Positions 1-5,506 of a DNA stretch of 5,506 nt are shown one piece after another. This stretch comes from Bradyrhizobium sp. (lineage in GTDB: Bacteria; Pseudomonadota; Alphaproteobacteria; Rhizobiales; Xanthobacteraceae). The position numbers and the translations under genes are program-made. The DNA is taken from NCBI GenBank assembly GCA_028290305.1, contig JAQGKC010000240.1:1-5506 (forward strand), in the 5' to 3' direction. The notes beneath the pieces are model-generated. The model was not told the origin of the DNA and made no database searches. It was given only the letters and a program-made list of their open reading frames with translations. The first letter of the stretch is position 1, and every line of letters starts with the position of its first letter.

Positions 1-81
1 GTGTCGAAAGCCCAAGGGCGGCTCTGACTCGCGTACTGGGCAGCCATGACGAACAGCACTGCGGCGAACAGGGCCCCCAGT

Positions 82-492
82 GCCGTGTTGGCTGCGGCCC
101 TCGGCCCCACCGGATTTGGTGAACAGATCGGGACGATCGCGGAAGGCAAAGCCGCCGATCTCTCCCTCATCGACTGGAAGCAGATTTCCTAACCGTATCT
201 CGATGAGGAGATGCCGATGCTCAACGCGGAGATTCAGCGCGCCAAGACCGACGGCGTGCGTATCGTCATGTGCAACGGCGAAGTGATCTACGACAACGGC
301 CGCTTCACGCGGGTCGATCGCGAGAACGCGCTCAAGACGTTGCATGACGAACTGCAGCACGCGCTGAGCGATGATGAGGTCGAACGGCGCAATCTCTCTA
401 AGGCGCTGCTGCCGCATGTGAAGAAGTTCTACGCCGGCTATGTCGATCCCGCTAAACATGAGCCGTTCTACCGACAGAGCTCGCGAATCTGA
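82..492 (+). pseudogene. Amidohydrolase (TRZ/ATZ, cytosine-deaminase-like) C-terminal remnant with in-frame stop
   Basis: One reading frame carries the typical C-terminal end of a metal-dependent amidohydrolase: a GTIAEGKAADLSLIDW stretch, as found where the chain returns to the beta-sandwich after the barrel. It continues into a MCNGEVIYDNGRFTRVDRE strand region and a charged helical tail ending at 492. The frame is interrupted by TAA at 190-192 between the two parts, and the sequence stays recognisable on both sides, so this is a point nonsense change rather than a gene boundary. The family is usually about 450-480 residues. Here the metal-binding barrel is absent, and another in-frame stop lies at 25-27. 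The left limit of homology is only approximate (about 82-109). An ATG at 211 could start a 93-residue peptide, but it would lack the catalytic core. Family assignment is from remembered motifs; the exact substrate cannot be told. Confidence 0.75.
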
Positions 493-867
493 CGCAGGAA
501 CCAACAGGCGCTCGCCCGAGCTGCCATGGCATCCACGTCTTGAGGACGTTTCAGCAGACTGAAAGAAAGAAAGACGTGGATCACCGCAACTTGGTCAAGC
601 CCGAGTTGCGTTCCTTAAGTCGCAAGTTCGCAAAATGCGCGACGAAAAGCGCGATACACCCGCTTGATTTAATCTAGCTTCCAACTTCACAGGATCGCTT
701 CGAAGATCGTTTCGGACAAATTGGAGGGCGAGGTGGGCGGCCAAACGCTCCATGGTGCGCCGTGATCCGATCCCGCGAGAGCGGCGTGACAGGCTCCCTG
801 TGCCTACCACCTGTTTGGGACAGCACTTGGATTTATTCTGGCCAAGCGTCCTGTTGAAGTTAAGTTG
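493..867. other. Intergenic stretch without a convincing gene
   Basis: This 375-base stretch separates the amidohydrolase remnant from the convergent DsrE-family gene. A 71-codon reading frame on the minus strand (595-810) has an arginine- and serine-rich composition, no recognisable motif and no clear ribosome-binding site, so I do not call it. The only strong structure is the nested inverted repeat at 531-581, listed separately. A short inverted pair, CTTGG/CCAAG, lies just downstream of the DsrE-family stop at about 826-846. It has no T tract and is too weak to call a terminator. Confidence 0.6.
531..581. repeat. Nested inverted repeat (11-bp outer stem, 6-bp inner stem)
   Basis: ATCCACGTCTT at 531-541 is exactly complementary to AAGACGTGGAT at 571-581. 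Inside the 29-base loop, TTTCAG (549-554) pairs with CTGAAA (559-564) around a CAGA tetraloop. A competing hairpin is also possible: ACGTC at 535-539 can pair with GACGT at 545-549 instead of with 573-577. No run of T follows on either strand, so it is not a classic intrinsic terminator. It sits about 40 bases after the stop of the amidohydrolase remnant. It could be a transcript-end structure, part of a small RNA, or a mobile-element scar; the sequence does not decide between these. Confidence 0.6.
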
Positions 868-1362
868 TCAGGGTCGTAGGTAACTCCATCCTTGCTCTTG
901 CAGTTCCATGAGCCGGACGACTCCGGCTTTTACGACCTTCGCCTGTGGAATGAGAGGGACATCCTTCGCTTCAGCCCTTGTCATATTTTCGCGCGTATTC
1001 CCACATGCAGAAAAGGCGAGGTGCGGCATTGTTTCGATCATGGACTTGATGCGTGCTTTGACGGGCGAGGTGTCATCTCGCAACATGTGCAGTCCGGGTC
1101 CAAAGGCAACCACTTCAATGTCAACCTTCTCGCCGACCTCGTGGTAGTGCTGAGCCACATTGCTCACGTTATTGAGGGCTAGGTTCATAACGGCGGGATC
1201 ATTGACGTCGACCTGCACAGCCACCCGATGCGGCTGCTTCTGGTCGGCGGCTGTGCTGATTCTGGCCGGAGCATTGATTTTGGCGGAAACGCTGATTTGC
1301 GTGCTCAAGACGAGGGCGAGCACAGAGGTCACGCCAGCGAAGACGATAAATGATCTATTCAT
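868..1362 (-). CDS. Exported DsrE-family protein
   Basis: The 164-residue product begins with a signal peptide: MNRS, then a hydrophobic stretch to about residue 22, with likely cleavage after VSA near residue 27. The mature part resembles the small DsrE/DsrF (COG1416-like) sulfur-relay fold. It has a strand HRVAVQVDVND, a helix with LNNVSNVAQHY, a strand VDIEVVAFGPGLHML, and a C-terminal part with AFSACGNT, VPLIPQAKVVKAGVVRLMELQ and a terminal GWSYLRP. The single mature cysteine, C120, sits where related proteins carry a conserved cysteine. The start at 1362 is chosen because AAGGAGAA lies 6 bases upstream. An in-frame ATG at 1410 would hide the signal peptide behind 16 extra residues. Homologues in the DsrEFH complex act in cytoplasmic sulfur transfer; an exported version must do something else, perhaps thiol or sulfur chemistry in the periplasm (inference). 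It stands alone on its strand. Confidence 0.85.
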   Translation of the reverse strand: MNRSFIVFAGVTSVLALVLSTQISVSAKINAPARISTAADQKQPHRVAVQVDVNDPAVMNLALNNVSNVAQHYHEVGEKVDIEVVAFGPGLHMLRDDTSPVKARIKSMIETMPHLAFSACGNTRENMTRAEAKDVPLIPQAKVVKAGVVRLMELQEQGWSYLRP

Positions 1363-1414
1363 GGTGTTCTCCTTGAGTGTGCTGGCAAATGTACGACGCA
1401 GCGTAGTCATGCAC

Positions 1415-1471
1415 GAATATTCGGACTAAGAACGTTCAAATGAGTTCTTGATCTACTTAATTGCTGCAATT
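1415..1471. promoter_or_regulatory. Cluster of short palindromes in the divergent intergenic region
   Basis: Three perfect inverted repeats lie within 57 bases, 53-109 bases upstream of the DsrE-family start. They are GAATATTC at 1415-1422; AAGAAC (1428-1433) with GTTCTT (1444-1449), overlapping the palindrome GAACGTTC at 1430-1437; and AATTGCTGCAATT at 1459-1471. Such a group in an AT-richer gap between divergent genes suggests operator sites for a dimeric regulator. No regulator gene is in the window and I do not recognise the motif as a known consensus. Each element is short enough to occur by chance. Confidence 0.3.
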
Positions 1472-1488
1472 GGTACAGCTACTCCCTT

Positions 1489-1517
1489 TTGACTACCTCA
1501 ATCGCGACATCGACAAA
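1489..1517 (+). promoter_or_regulatory. Weak candidate promoter for the three-gene set
   Basis: TTGACT at 1489-1494 is a good match to a sigma-70-type -35 box. At 17 bases spacing the -10 position reads GACAAA (1512-1517), a poor match, though alphaproteobacterial -10 boxes are often degenerate. It is on the correct strand and side for the downstream genes. This is a suggestion only. Confidence 0.2.
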
Positions 1518-1559
1518 CGACCGGTGAAGGCTGTGTCATGAGAAGTCACCGTGCCCTAA

Positions 1560-1584
1560 GACCCAATTTGAAGATCCAATTTGA
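1560..1584. repeat. Two tandem copies of GAYCCAATTTGA
   Basis: GACCCAATTTGA (1560-1571) and GATCCAATTTGA (1573-1584) are near-identical 12-base copies with a 13-base period. They end 9 bases before the first possible ATG of the coiled-coil gene (1594). They may be a paired regulatory site or a replication-slippage duplication. Confidence 0.5.
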
Positions 1585-1593
1585 GTTATCGCG

Positions 1594-3699
1594 ATGGGCT
1601 TGCAGGAAATTGAAGCGGGACCCAAGTACGGAAGCCCGGTTTTCCCGGTGGACCAAGATACCCGTGACATGGCCGCTGCTCATCGGGGAGTGCGCCATGG
1701 CGTTTCGTTTCAAAGGATGGGCGCTTCGATTGCTTTATCTGCAGCCGATGGATTACCGGAATCCAAAACGGTCGAGAGTTCACGCGGAAAAAGCAGAGTC
1801 GTTGCGGGTGCGTCTGTTACTGTCGCAGCGTGTGTTTTGTGGCTTTTCATTGGAGCCGTGGCGGACAATGCGCTATGCGGCGAAAGCGATGCGCGGGAAC
1901 GAAAACAGGCGCTTGAACACGAACAGGAGTGGGACAGGGCTGAAGCCCTTGCGCGTGCACTTACCTCGTCGCTCCAAGGAGAACTCGATGCGGCGCGGTC
2001 TGCGGCTGAAGCGGAGAGGATCACGCAAAAGCAGTTGATCGATCAAGAGCGCGGCAGAGCAGAGACCCTCGCGCGTGAACTTGCCTCCCTCGAGGCAGAA
2101 CTCGATAAGGCGCGGATCGTAGGCCTGGAAGCCGTGCAAGCCACCGAGGGGGAGATCAAGCAAAAGCAGGCGCTTGTTCAAGAGCGAGACAGGGCAGACG
2201 CCCTTGCGCGCGAACTTGGCTCCCTCCGGGCCGAACTCAACGCGGCGCGGAACGCAGGCCCGGAAGTCACCCAAGCCGCCGAGGCGGAGATCAAGCAAAG
2301 GCAGGCGCTGGAACAGGCGATCAAACAGGAGCGGGACAGGGCAGACAACCTCGCGCGCGAACTTGCCTCTCTCCGAGCCGAACGCGCCGCCGCGTCGATC
2401 GCAGGCCCGGAAGTCGCGCAAGCCGCCGAGGCGGAGATCAAGCAAAAGCAGGCGCTGGAACAGGCGATCAAACAGGAGCGAGACAGGGCAGACGCCCTTG
2501 CGCACCAACTCACCTCCGTTCGGTCAGATCTCGATATGGCGCGGGCCGCGGCCCTGGAGACCACGCAAACCATTGAGGCGGCGAAGATCAAACAAGAGCA
2601 AGCATTTGAGAAGGAACGCGACAAGACCGAGACGCTTGCCCGCGAGCTTGCCGCGGCGCGGAAAGAGGCCGATGCGCGTTCTGCACTTCTCGCTGCCGCG
2701 CATGCTGAGGCACTGCAGATGACGGCGACAAACAGAGCCATCGCCGCAGAGCAGAAGCTAGCCCTCGCCAGCGAGCGCGATCGCGCCGACGCCCTTGCGC
2801 ACGAACTCACCTCCGTTCGGTCAGATCTCGATATGGCGCGTGCCGCGGCCCTGGAGGCCGCGCAAATCACCAAGGCGGCGAAGGTTGAACAAGAGCGAGC
2901 ACTTGAGAAGGAACGCGACAAGACCGAGATGCTGGCCCGCGAGCTTGCCGCGGCGCGGAAAGAGGCCGATGCGCGTTCCGCACGGCTCGCGGCCGCGCAC
3001 GCTGAAGTATTGCAGATGACGGAGACAAACGATGCCAGCGCAGCAGAGCAGAAACTGGCCCTCGCCAGCGAGCGCGATCGTGCCGACGCCCTTGCGCGCG
3101 AGTTTGCCTCCGCCAGGGACGAACTCGAAGCCGGCAAACGGCAGATCGCGGCCTTGACCGCTCTTGGTGCCCTACCCTCACGCGAGCCGGCCGTTGATAG
3201 CTCGCAGCAGCGAAGAGCGGAGTCCTCTTCGAGCACGATCGAGGGTAATGGGCCCTCCCCGGAACAGAGTTCCGACAAAGCCGTCGCTTCCATCTCGCAA
3301 CGGTCGTTCGTTTCGGAAGTGCCGCGCCCCGAGGCGCCGTCGGCCGCTCACGAAGCCGCGTCGCATTCGGTTCCGAAAGTCGCCGCCGGGGCAGACCGAT
3401 CTACCTCGGCGAGCGGCACCCCCTCCTCCCTCGTGGACGAACAGAGGCTACTTGCTCGAGCAAACGCATTACTCGCGCGAGCTGACATCAGCGGCGCTCG
3501 TCCGCTGCTTCAACACGCAGTTGAGCGTGGCAGTGCGCGAGCTGCCTTTATGCTGGCCGAAACTTACGACGCGCGCGTCCTGCAATCGTGGCGCACAAGC
3601 GGAATCGCTGGTGATCGTACGAAGGCGCGCGAACTCTACGAGCGGGCGCGGGCGGGCGGCATAGAGGATGCGAAGGAGCGGATCGAAGCATTGAAATAG
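1594..3699 (+). CDS. Membrane-anchored coiled-coil repeat protein with TPR/Sel1-like C-terminus
   Basis: The 701-residue reading frame encodes a bitopic envelope protein of unknown function. A basic GKSR precedes one transmembrane segment (about residues 69-90). A long charged coiled coil follows (about 98-515), rich in repeated ERDRADALARELASLRAEL-type heptads and built from tandem units of about 45, 49 and 99 residues. Next comes a Ser/Pro/Ala-rich linker (about 517-614). A helical domain closes the protein (615-701), with RLLARANALLARADISGARP, AAFMLAETYD and KARELYERARAGG, which resemble TPR/Sel1 repeats. Similar TPR endings occur in rhizobial envelope proteins. By the positive-inside rule the coil and TPR part should be periplasmic. 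The start is the first ATG after an in-frame TGA (1582-1584) but has no Shine-Dalgarno sequence; 1669 and 1717 are alternatives, and a frameshift from the ATG at 1697 is possible. It heads the set, 42 bases before the next gene. Confidence 0.8.
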   Translation: MGLQEIEAGPKYGSPVFPVDQDTRDMAAAHRGVRHGVSFQRMGASIALSAADGLPESKTVESSRGKSRVVAGASVTVAACVLWLFIGAVADNALCGESDARERKQALEHEQEWDRAEALARALTSSLQGELDAARSAAEAERITQKQLIDQERGRAETLARELASLEAELDKARIVGLEAVQATEGEIKQKQALVQERDRADALARELGSLRAELNAARNAGPEVTQAAEAEIKQRQALEQAIKQERDRADNLARELASLRAERAAASIAGPEVAQAAEAEIKQKQALEQAIKQERDRADALAHQLTSVRSDLDMARAAALETTQTIEAAKIKQEQAFEKERDKTETLARELAAARKEADARSALLAAAHAEALQMTATNRAIAAEQKLALASERDRADALAHELTSVRSDLDMARAAALEAAQITKAAKVEQERALEKERDKTEMLARELAAARKEADARSARLAAAHAEVLQMTETNDASAAEQKLALASERDRADALAREFASARDELEAGKRQIAALTALGALPSREPAVDSSQQRRAESSSSTIEGNGPSPEQSSDKAVASISQRSFVSEVPRPEAPSAAHEAASHSVPKVAAGADRSTSASGTPSSLVDEQRLLARANALLARADISGARPLLQHAVERGSARAAFMLAETYDARVLQSWRTSGIAGDRTKARELYERARAGGIEDAKERIEALK
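1685..1690 (+). promoter_or_regulatory. Shine-Dalgarno-like GGGGAG before an ATG in the second frame
   Basis: GGGGAG lies 6 bases upstream of the ATG at 1697, the best ribosome-binding site near the 5' end of the coiled-coil gene. That ATG is not in the frame of the long coding sequence: it opens MAFRFKGWALRLLYLQPMDY in the neighbouring frame. None of the in-frame ATGs (1594, 1669, 1717) has comparable spacing. This suggests either a chance match or a frameshift near 1750-1790. Confidence 0.35.
1942..2490 (+). repeat. In-gene tandem repeats of about 40-49 codons
   Basis: Successive units begin at the same point of the heptad pattern, at 1942 (40 codons), 2062 (45 codons), 2197 (49 codons) and 2344 (49 codons). 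The last two, each 147 bases, match at about 41 of 49 residues when aligned by hand. Both end in ALEQAIKQERDRA. The 45-codon unit looks like the same repeat without the EQAIK-like segment. All stay in frame, so changes in copy number would lengthen the coiled coil without breaking the gene. Confidence 0.8.
2491..3084 (+). repeat. Two tandem 297-bp in-gene repeats
   Basis: Positions 2491-2787 and 2788-3084 are adjacent copies of 99 codons each. Both start DALAH and end KLALASERDRA, and by hand alignment they are identical at about 83 of 99 residues. A third, partial copy begins at 3085 with DALAREFASARDELEAGKRQ. The unit is roughly twice the upstream 49-codon unit, so it is probably a higher-order duplication of a diverged pair. 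Long near-identical DNA stretches, such as the one coding RELAAARKEADARSA, mark this as a fairly recent duplication. Confidence 0.85.
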
Positions 3700-3741
3700 G
3701 GATGGCTCGTAGCTGGCCAACCCGCAGAAATCAGGTGGAGA

Positions 3742-4776
3742 ATGAACATGCTCATGTCGTTCATGAAGTTTTCAGCGGTAGCATTCGCTGTTGTGGGCCT
3801 CCAATTGCCCGCCAACGCTCAATCCCTCCCGACGCGCCAGACGCCGGCGGCCGACGTGGTCGCGAGGAGGGCCGACATCGCCGCAAAAGAACGCATCAAC
3901 GCATGGACTGTCGGTCTCGCCGGTGGGTTCGTCGAAGGTGCCCCACTTCGTCTCGCGGCAGAGATCGCTCGCGTTGTGAATGAGGAGGACAAGCTTCACG
4001 TAATCCCGATCGTGACGGGCGGTGCGACCGAAAACGTCAACTCGCTGCTATATCTCAGAGGCGTTGACGCGGCCATCATCAACAGAGATGCTCTTGACGA
4101 CTACAAGGCGCAGGTGCCGCTTATTAGAGGGCGCCTTGTCTATATTCTGAACCTCTTTCCGTCCGAGTTGCATATCTTTGTCCGCCCTGAGATCCGGTCG
4201 CTCGAAGACCTCAGGGGCAAAAAGGTCAACTTCAACACGCAAGGCACGGCCGCCGCCTATTCCGGTCCGCTCATCTTCAGCCGGTTGGGTCTCAATGTGG
4301 AAAAGATGTTCATTCCGCACCAGGTGGCATTGGAACAAATGAAGCGCGGAGAGGTCTCGGCCGTTGTGTTTGTGACGTCAAAGCCCGTTGATGCCTTTCT
4401 CAAGGGACGCTGGGATCCGGGCTTCAAGTTTCTCGCCGTTGAATACGACACCAAATTCGAGGACTATTATCTTCCGTCATCGATTGACGCGACTGATTAC
4501 CCCAGCCTGGTGCCGAAGGGTGAGCGGATCGCGACGATCGCCGTCCCGACCATCCTTTTGGCCTACAACTGGCCTCAACAGTCCGACCGATATCGGCGCG
4601 TGGCACGATTCGTAGATCACCTGTTCAGTCGCCTCGACAGATTGCAGTCCCCCGGCTTCGATCCGAAGTGGAAGGAGGTCAACCTGCGCGCCAATGTGTC
4701 GGGTCTGGAGCGCTTCCGACCGGCGCAGGAATGGCTTGATCAACCACAGGCCCTGTCAGCGGGGCCGTCACAATGA
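3742..4776 (+). CDS. TAXI-family (TRAP-type) solute-binding protein
   Basis: This 344-residue exported protein resembles the TAXI group of periplasmic solute receptors, which normally feed a DctM-like or fused 4TM-12TM TRAP permease. A signal peptide covers about residues 1-26 (hydrophobic SAVAFAVVGLQL, cleavage after ANA). The mature chain shows the receptor pattern: WTVGLAGGFVEGAPLRLAAE (about 55-74), IPIVTGGATENVNSLLYLRG with VDAAIINRDAL, then SLEDLRGKKVNFNTQGTAAA (about 153-172), FSRLGL, and LEQMKRGEVSAVVFVTSKPV. Length fits the family (about 320-345). Two starts are close: ATG 3742 is one base after GGTGGAG, whereas ATG 3748 has the better spacing of 7, so the protein may be two residues shorter. 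No permease gene is in the window, so it may be an orphan receptor or serve a permease elsewhere. The ligand cannot be deduced. It overlaps the next gene by four bases. Confidence 0.8.
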   Translation: MNMLMSFMKFSAVAFAVVGLQLPANAQSLPTRQTPAADVVARRADIAAKERINAWTVGLAGGFVEGAPLRLAAEIARVVNEEDKLHVIPIVTGGATENVNSLLYLRGVDAAIINRDALDDYKAQVPLIRGRLVYILNLFPSELHIFVRPEIRSLEDLRGKKVNFNTQGTAAAYSGPLIFSRLGLNVEKMFIPHQVALEQMKRGEVSAVVFVTSKPVDAFLKGRWDPGFKFLAVEYDTKFEDYYLPSSIDATDYPSLVPKGERIATIAVPTILLAYNWPQQSDRYRRVARFVDHLFSRLDRLQSPGFDPKWKEVNLRANVSGLERFRPAQEWLDQPQALSAGPSQ

Positions 4777-5393
4777 AGAGTCTGGTCGCACTCATTGCGA
4801 CCGTACTCTCAAGCCTGAGCCAGGCCGTGTGTGCTCAAACCGCCGACGCCGTCGATCGCCTGAAGGCATGCGCGCAGCTTGAAGCCATTGAGCGGTCGAA
4901 GTGCATCGGCGAGCTCTTGCAGGAGGTGGCTGAAACACCTGATCCCGCGCAGCCTCAAGGCCCGAACTGGATAATCAGCGAGACGACCTCGCCGGTGGAT
5001 TATAGGCCGCAGATCGCTGCGCTGACGACGGCGCGCGGGTCGCCGCAAGACGCCCCGTCCTCGCTCACTATTTATTGTCGCGCCCATCGCACCGGACTGA
5101 CGATTTCCACGGCTGCCCCCTGGAGACAGGCCATCGATCGTGAGGTGAAGGTCGCATACCGCATCAACGAAGAGTCGTCTGTTGAGCAGCGCTGGATAGC
5201 CGTGGAGACGGGGAAAAGTCTCACCTTTCCAGGCGACGTCGTTCGCTTCCTGCGCTCAATGCCGGATAGTGGCCGGATTCTCGTTAAGGTGTACGCTGGT
5301 AAAGGCCCGCCGTACGAAAGTGTGTTTCAACTGCGCGGCCTGGATCCTGTCCGGCGTAAGATCGCGGCAGCGTGCAAGTGGCCCCAGCCCTGA
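4773..5393 (+). CDS. Exported VasI/TagO-like protein
   Basis: The 206-residue product has a signal peptide (MKSLVALIATVLSSLSQAVC, likely cut after VCA at about 21). A short helical part follows with two cysteines (C33, C44; CAQLEAIERSKCIGELLQE). The main domain resembles the VasI/TagO family linked to type VI secretion and also found alone in many Proteobacteria. It has NWIISETTSPVDYRPQIAAL (about 65-84), LTIYCRAHRTGLTIST, EQRWIAVETGKSLTFPGD, a helix VVRFLRSM, and FQLRGLDPVRRKIAAACKW at the end. C102 and C201 could form a disulfide, as could C33 and C44 (inference). The ATG overlaps the stop of the preceding gene (ATGA at 4773-4776), so translation is probably coupled; GGGG lies 8 bases upstream. 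No type VI genes are visible, so a secretion role is not supported here. Confidence 0.75.
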   Translation: MKSLVALIATVLSSLSQAVCAQTADAVDRLKACAQLEAIERSKCIGELLQEVAETPDPAQPQGPNWIISETTSPVDYRPQIAALTTARGSPQDAPSSLTIYCRAHRTGLTISTAAPWRQAIDREVKVAYRINEESSVEQRWIAVETGKSLTFPGDVVRFLRSMPDSGRILVKVYAGKGPPYESVFQLRGLDPVRRKIAAACKWPQP

Positions 5394-5506
5394 TCGAAGC
5401 AGGTCGCGCCCATCTCAAGCTCATTTGCCGTCATTCACATGCAGAGCATCCGCAGATGCGTGCGTGCGCAGGCGGCCAAACAGCAACGGAAATCTCACTC
5501 TTTTTA
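5394..5506. other. Downstream tail, no gene or clear terminator
   Basis: After the last stop there is only a small hairpin, GCATC (5446-5450) with GATGC (5455-5459) around CGCA, and it has no following T run. A TTTTT run at the very end of the window is not preceded by a convincing stem. I see no coding sequence here. Confidence 0.4.

Noticed and set aside
595..810. 71-codon minus-strand frame in the left intergenic region
   Set aside because: Arginine- and serine-rich, with no family resemblance and no clear Shine-Dalgarno sequence; consistent with chance in GC-rich DNA.
892..1182. Plus-strand frames opposite the DsrE-family gene
   Set aside because: They lie within the well-supported minus-strand gene and have no recognisable protein character.
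1873..2508. 211-codon open frame on the minus strand
   Set aside because: It is a second antisense shadow of the same repeats, low in complexity and cysteine/leucine/arginine-repetitive, and it conflicts with the well-supported plus-strand gene.
1942..3084. Regular repeats considered as a CRISPR array or mobile-element copies
   Set aside because: The repeats are multiples of three, stay in frame, and vary as protein repeats do, with no short identical repeats separated by unique spacers.
2178..3293. 371-codon open frame on the minus strand across the coiled-coil gene
   Set aside because: It is antisense to the in-frame repeats. Its Ser/Ala/Arg-rich, repetitive product mirrors the complement of GAR/GCR-rich coiled-coil codons, and it shows no independent motif.
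5446..5459. Hairpin after the last gene as a terminator
   Set aside because: The stem is only 5 bp and no T tract follows; the terminal T run is too far away.

Overview
The window looks like an accessory stretch of an alphaproteobacterial chromosome, most like Bradyrhizobium or a close relative in the Rhizobiales. This rests on moderately high GC (about 60% by eye), codon use, and the protein types present. It is an inference from reading, not from a database search.

Layout from left to right. (1) At about 82-492 (+) lies the C-terminal remnant of an amidohydrolase (TRZ/ATZ or cytosine-deaminase type). It is broken by an in-frame TAA at 190-192 and its catalytic barrel is missing. (2) 493-867 holds no convincing gene, but it contains a compact nested inverted repeat (531-581). 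(3) 868-1362 (-) encodes a small exported DsrE-family protein with a good Shine-Dalgarno sequence and one cysteine. (4) 1363-1593 is a divergent intergenic region with several short palindromes and a 13-base-period direct repeat. (5) 1594-5393 (+) is a tightly packed three-gene set, probably one operon. Its first gene encodes a membrane-anchored coiled-coil protein built from internal tandem repeats, with a TPR/Sel1-like C-terminus. The second encodes an exported TAXI-type (TRAP-associated) solute-binding protein. The third starts in an ATGA overlap and encodes an exported protein resembling the VasI/TagO family. (6) 5394-5506 is a short tail with no gene or convincing terminator.

All three proteins of the set are predicted to act at or outside the inner membrane: one bitopic anchor with a long coiled-coil arm, and two soluble exported proteins. 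No TRAP permease and no type VI secretion gene lies inside the window. The most interesting possibility is therefore an undescribed envelope module in which a TAXI receptor and a VasI-like domain work with a coiled-coil/TPR scaffold. This is inferred from gene order, translational coupling and predicted location only. The start of the coiled-coil gene is uncertain, and there is a hint of a frameshift near its 5' end.
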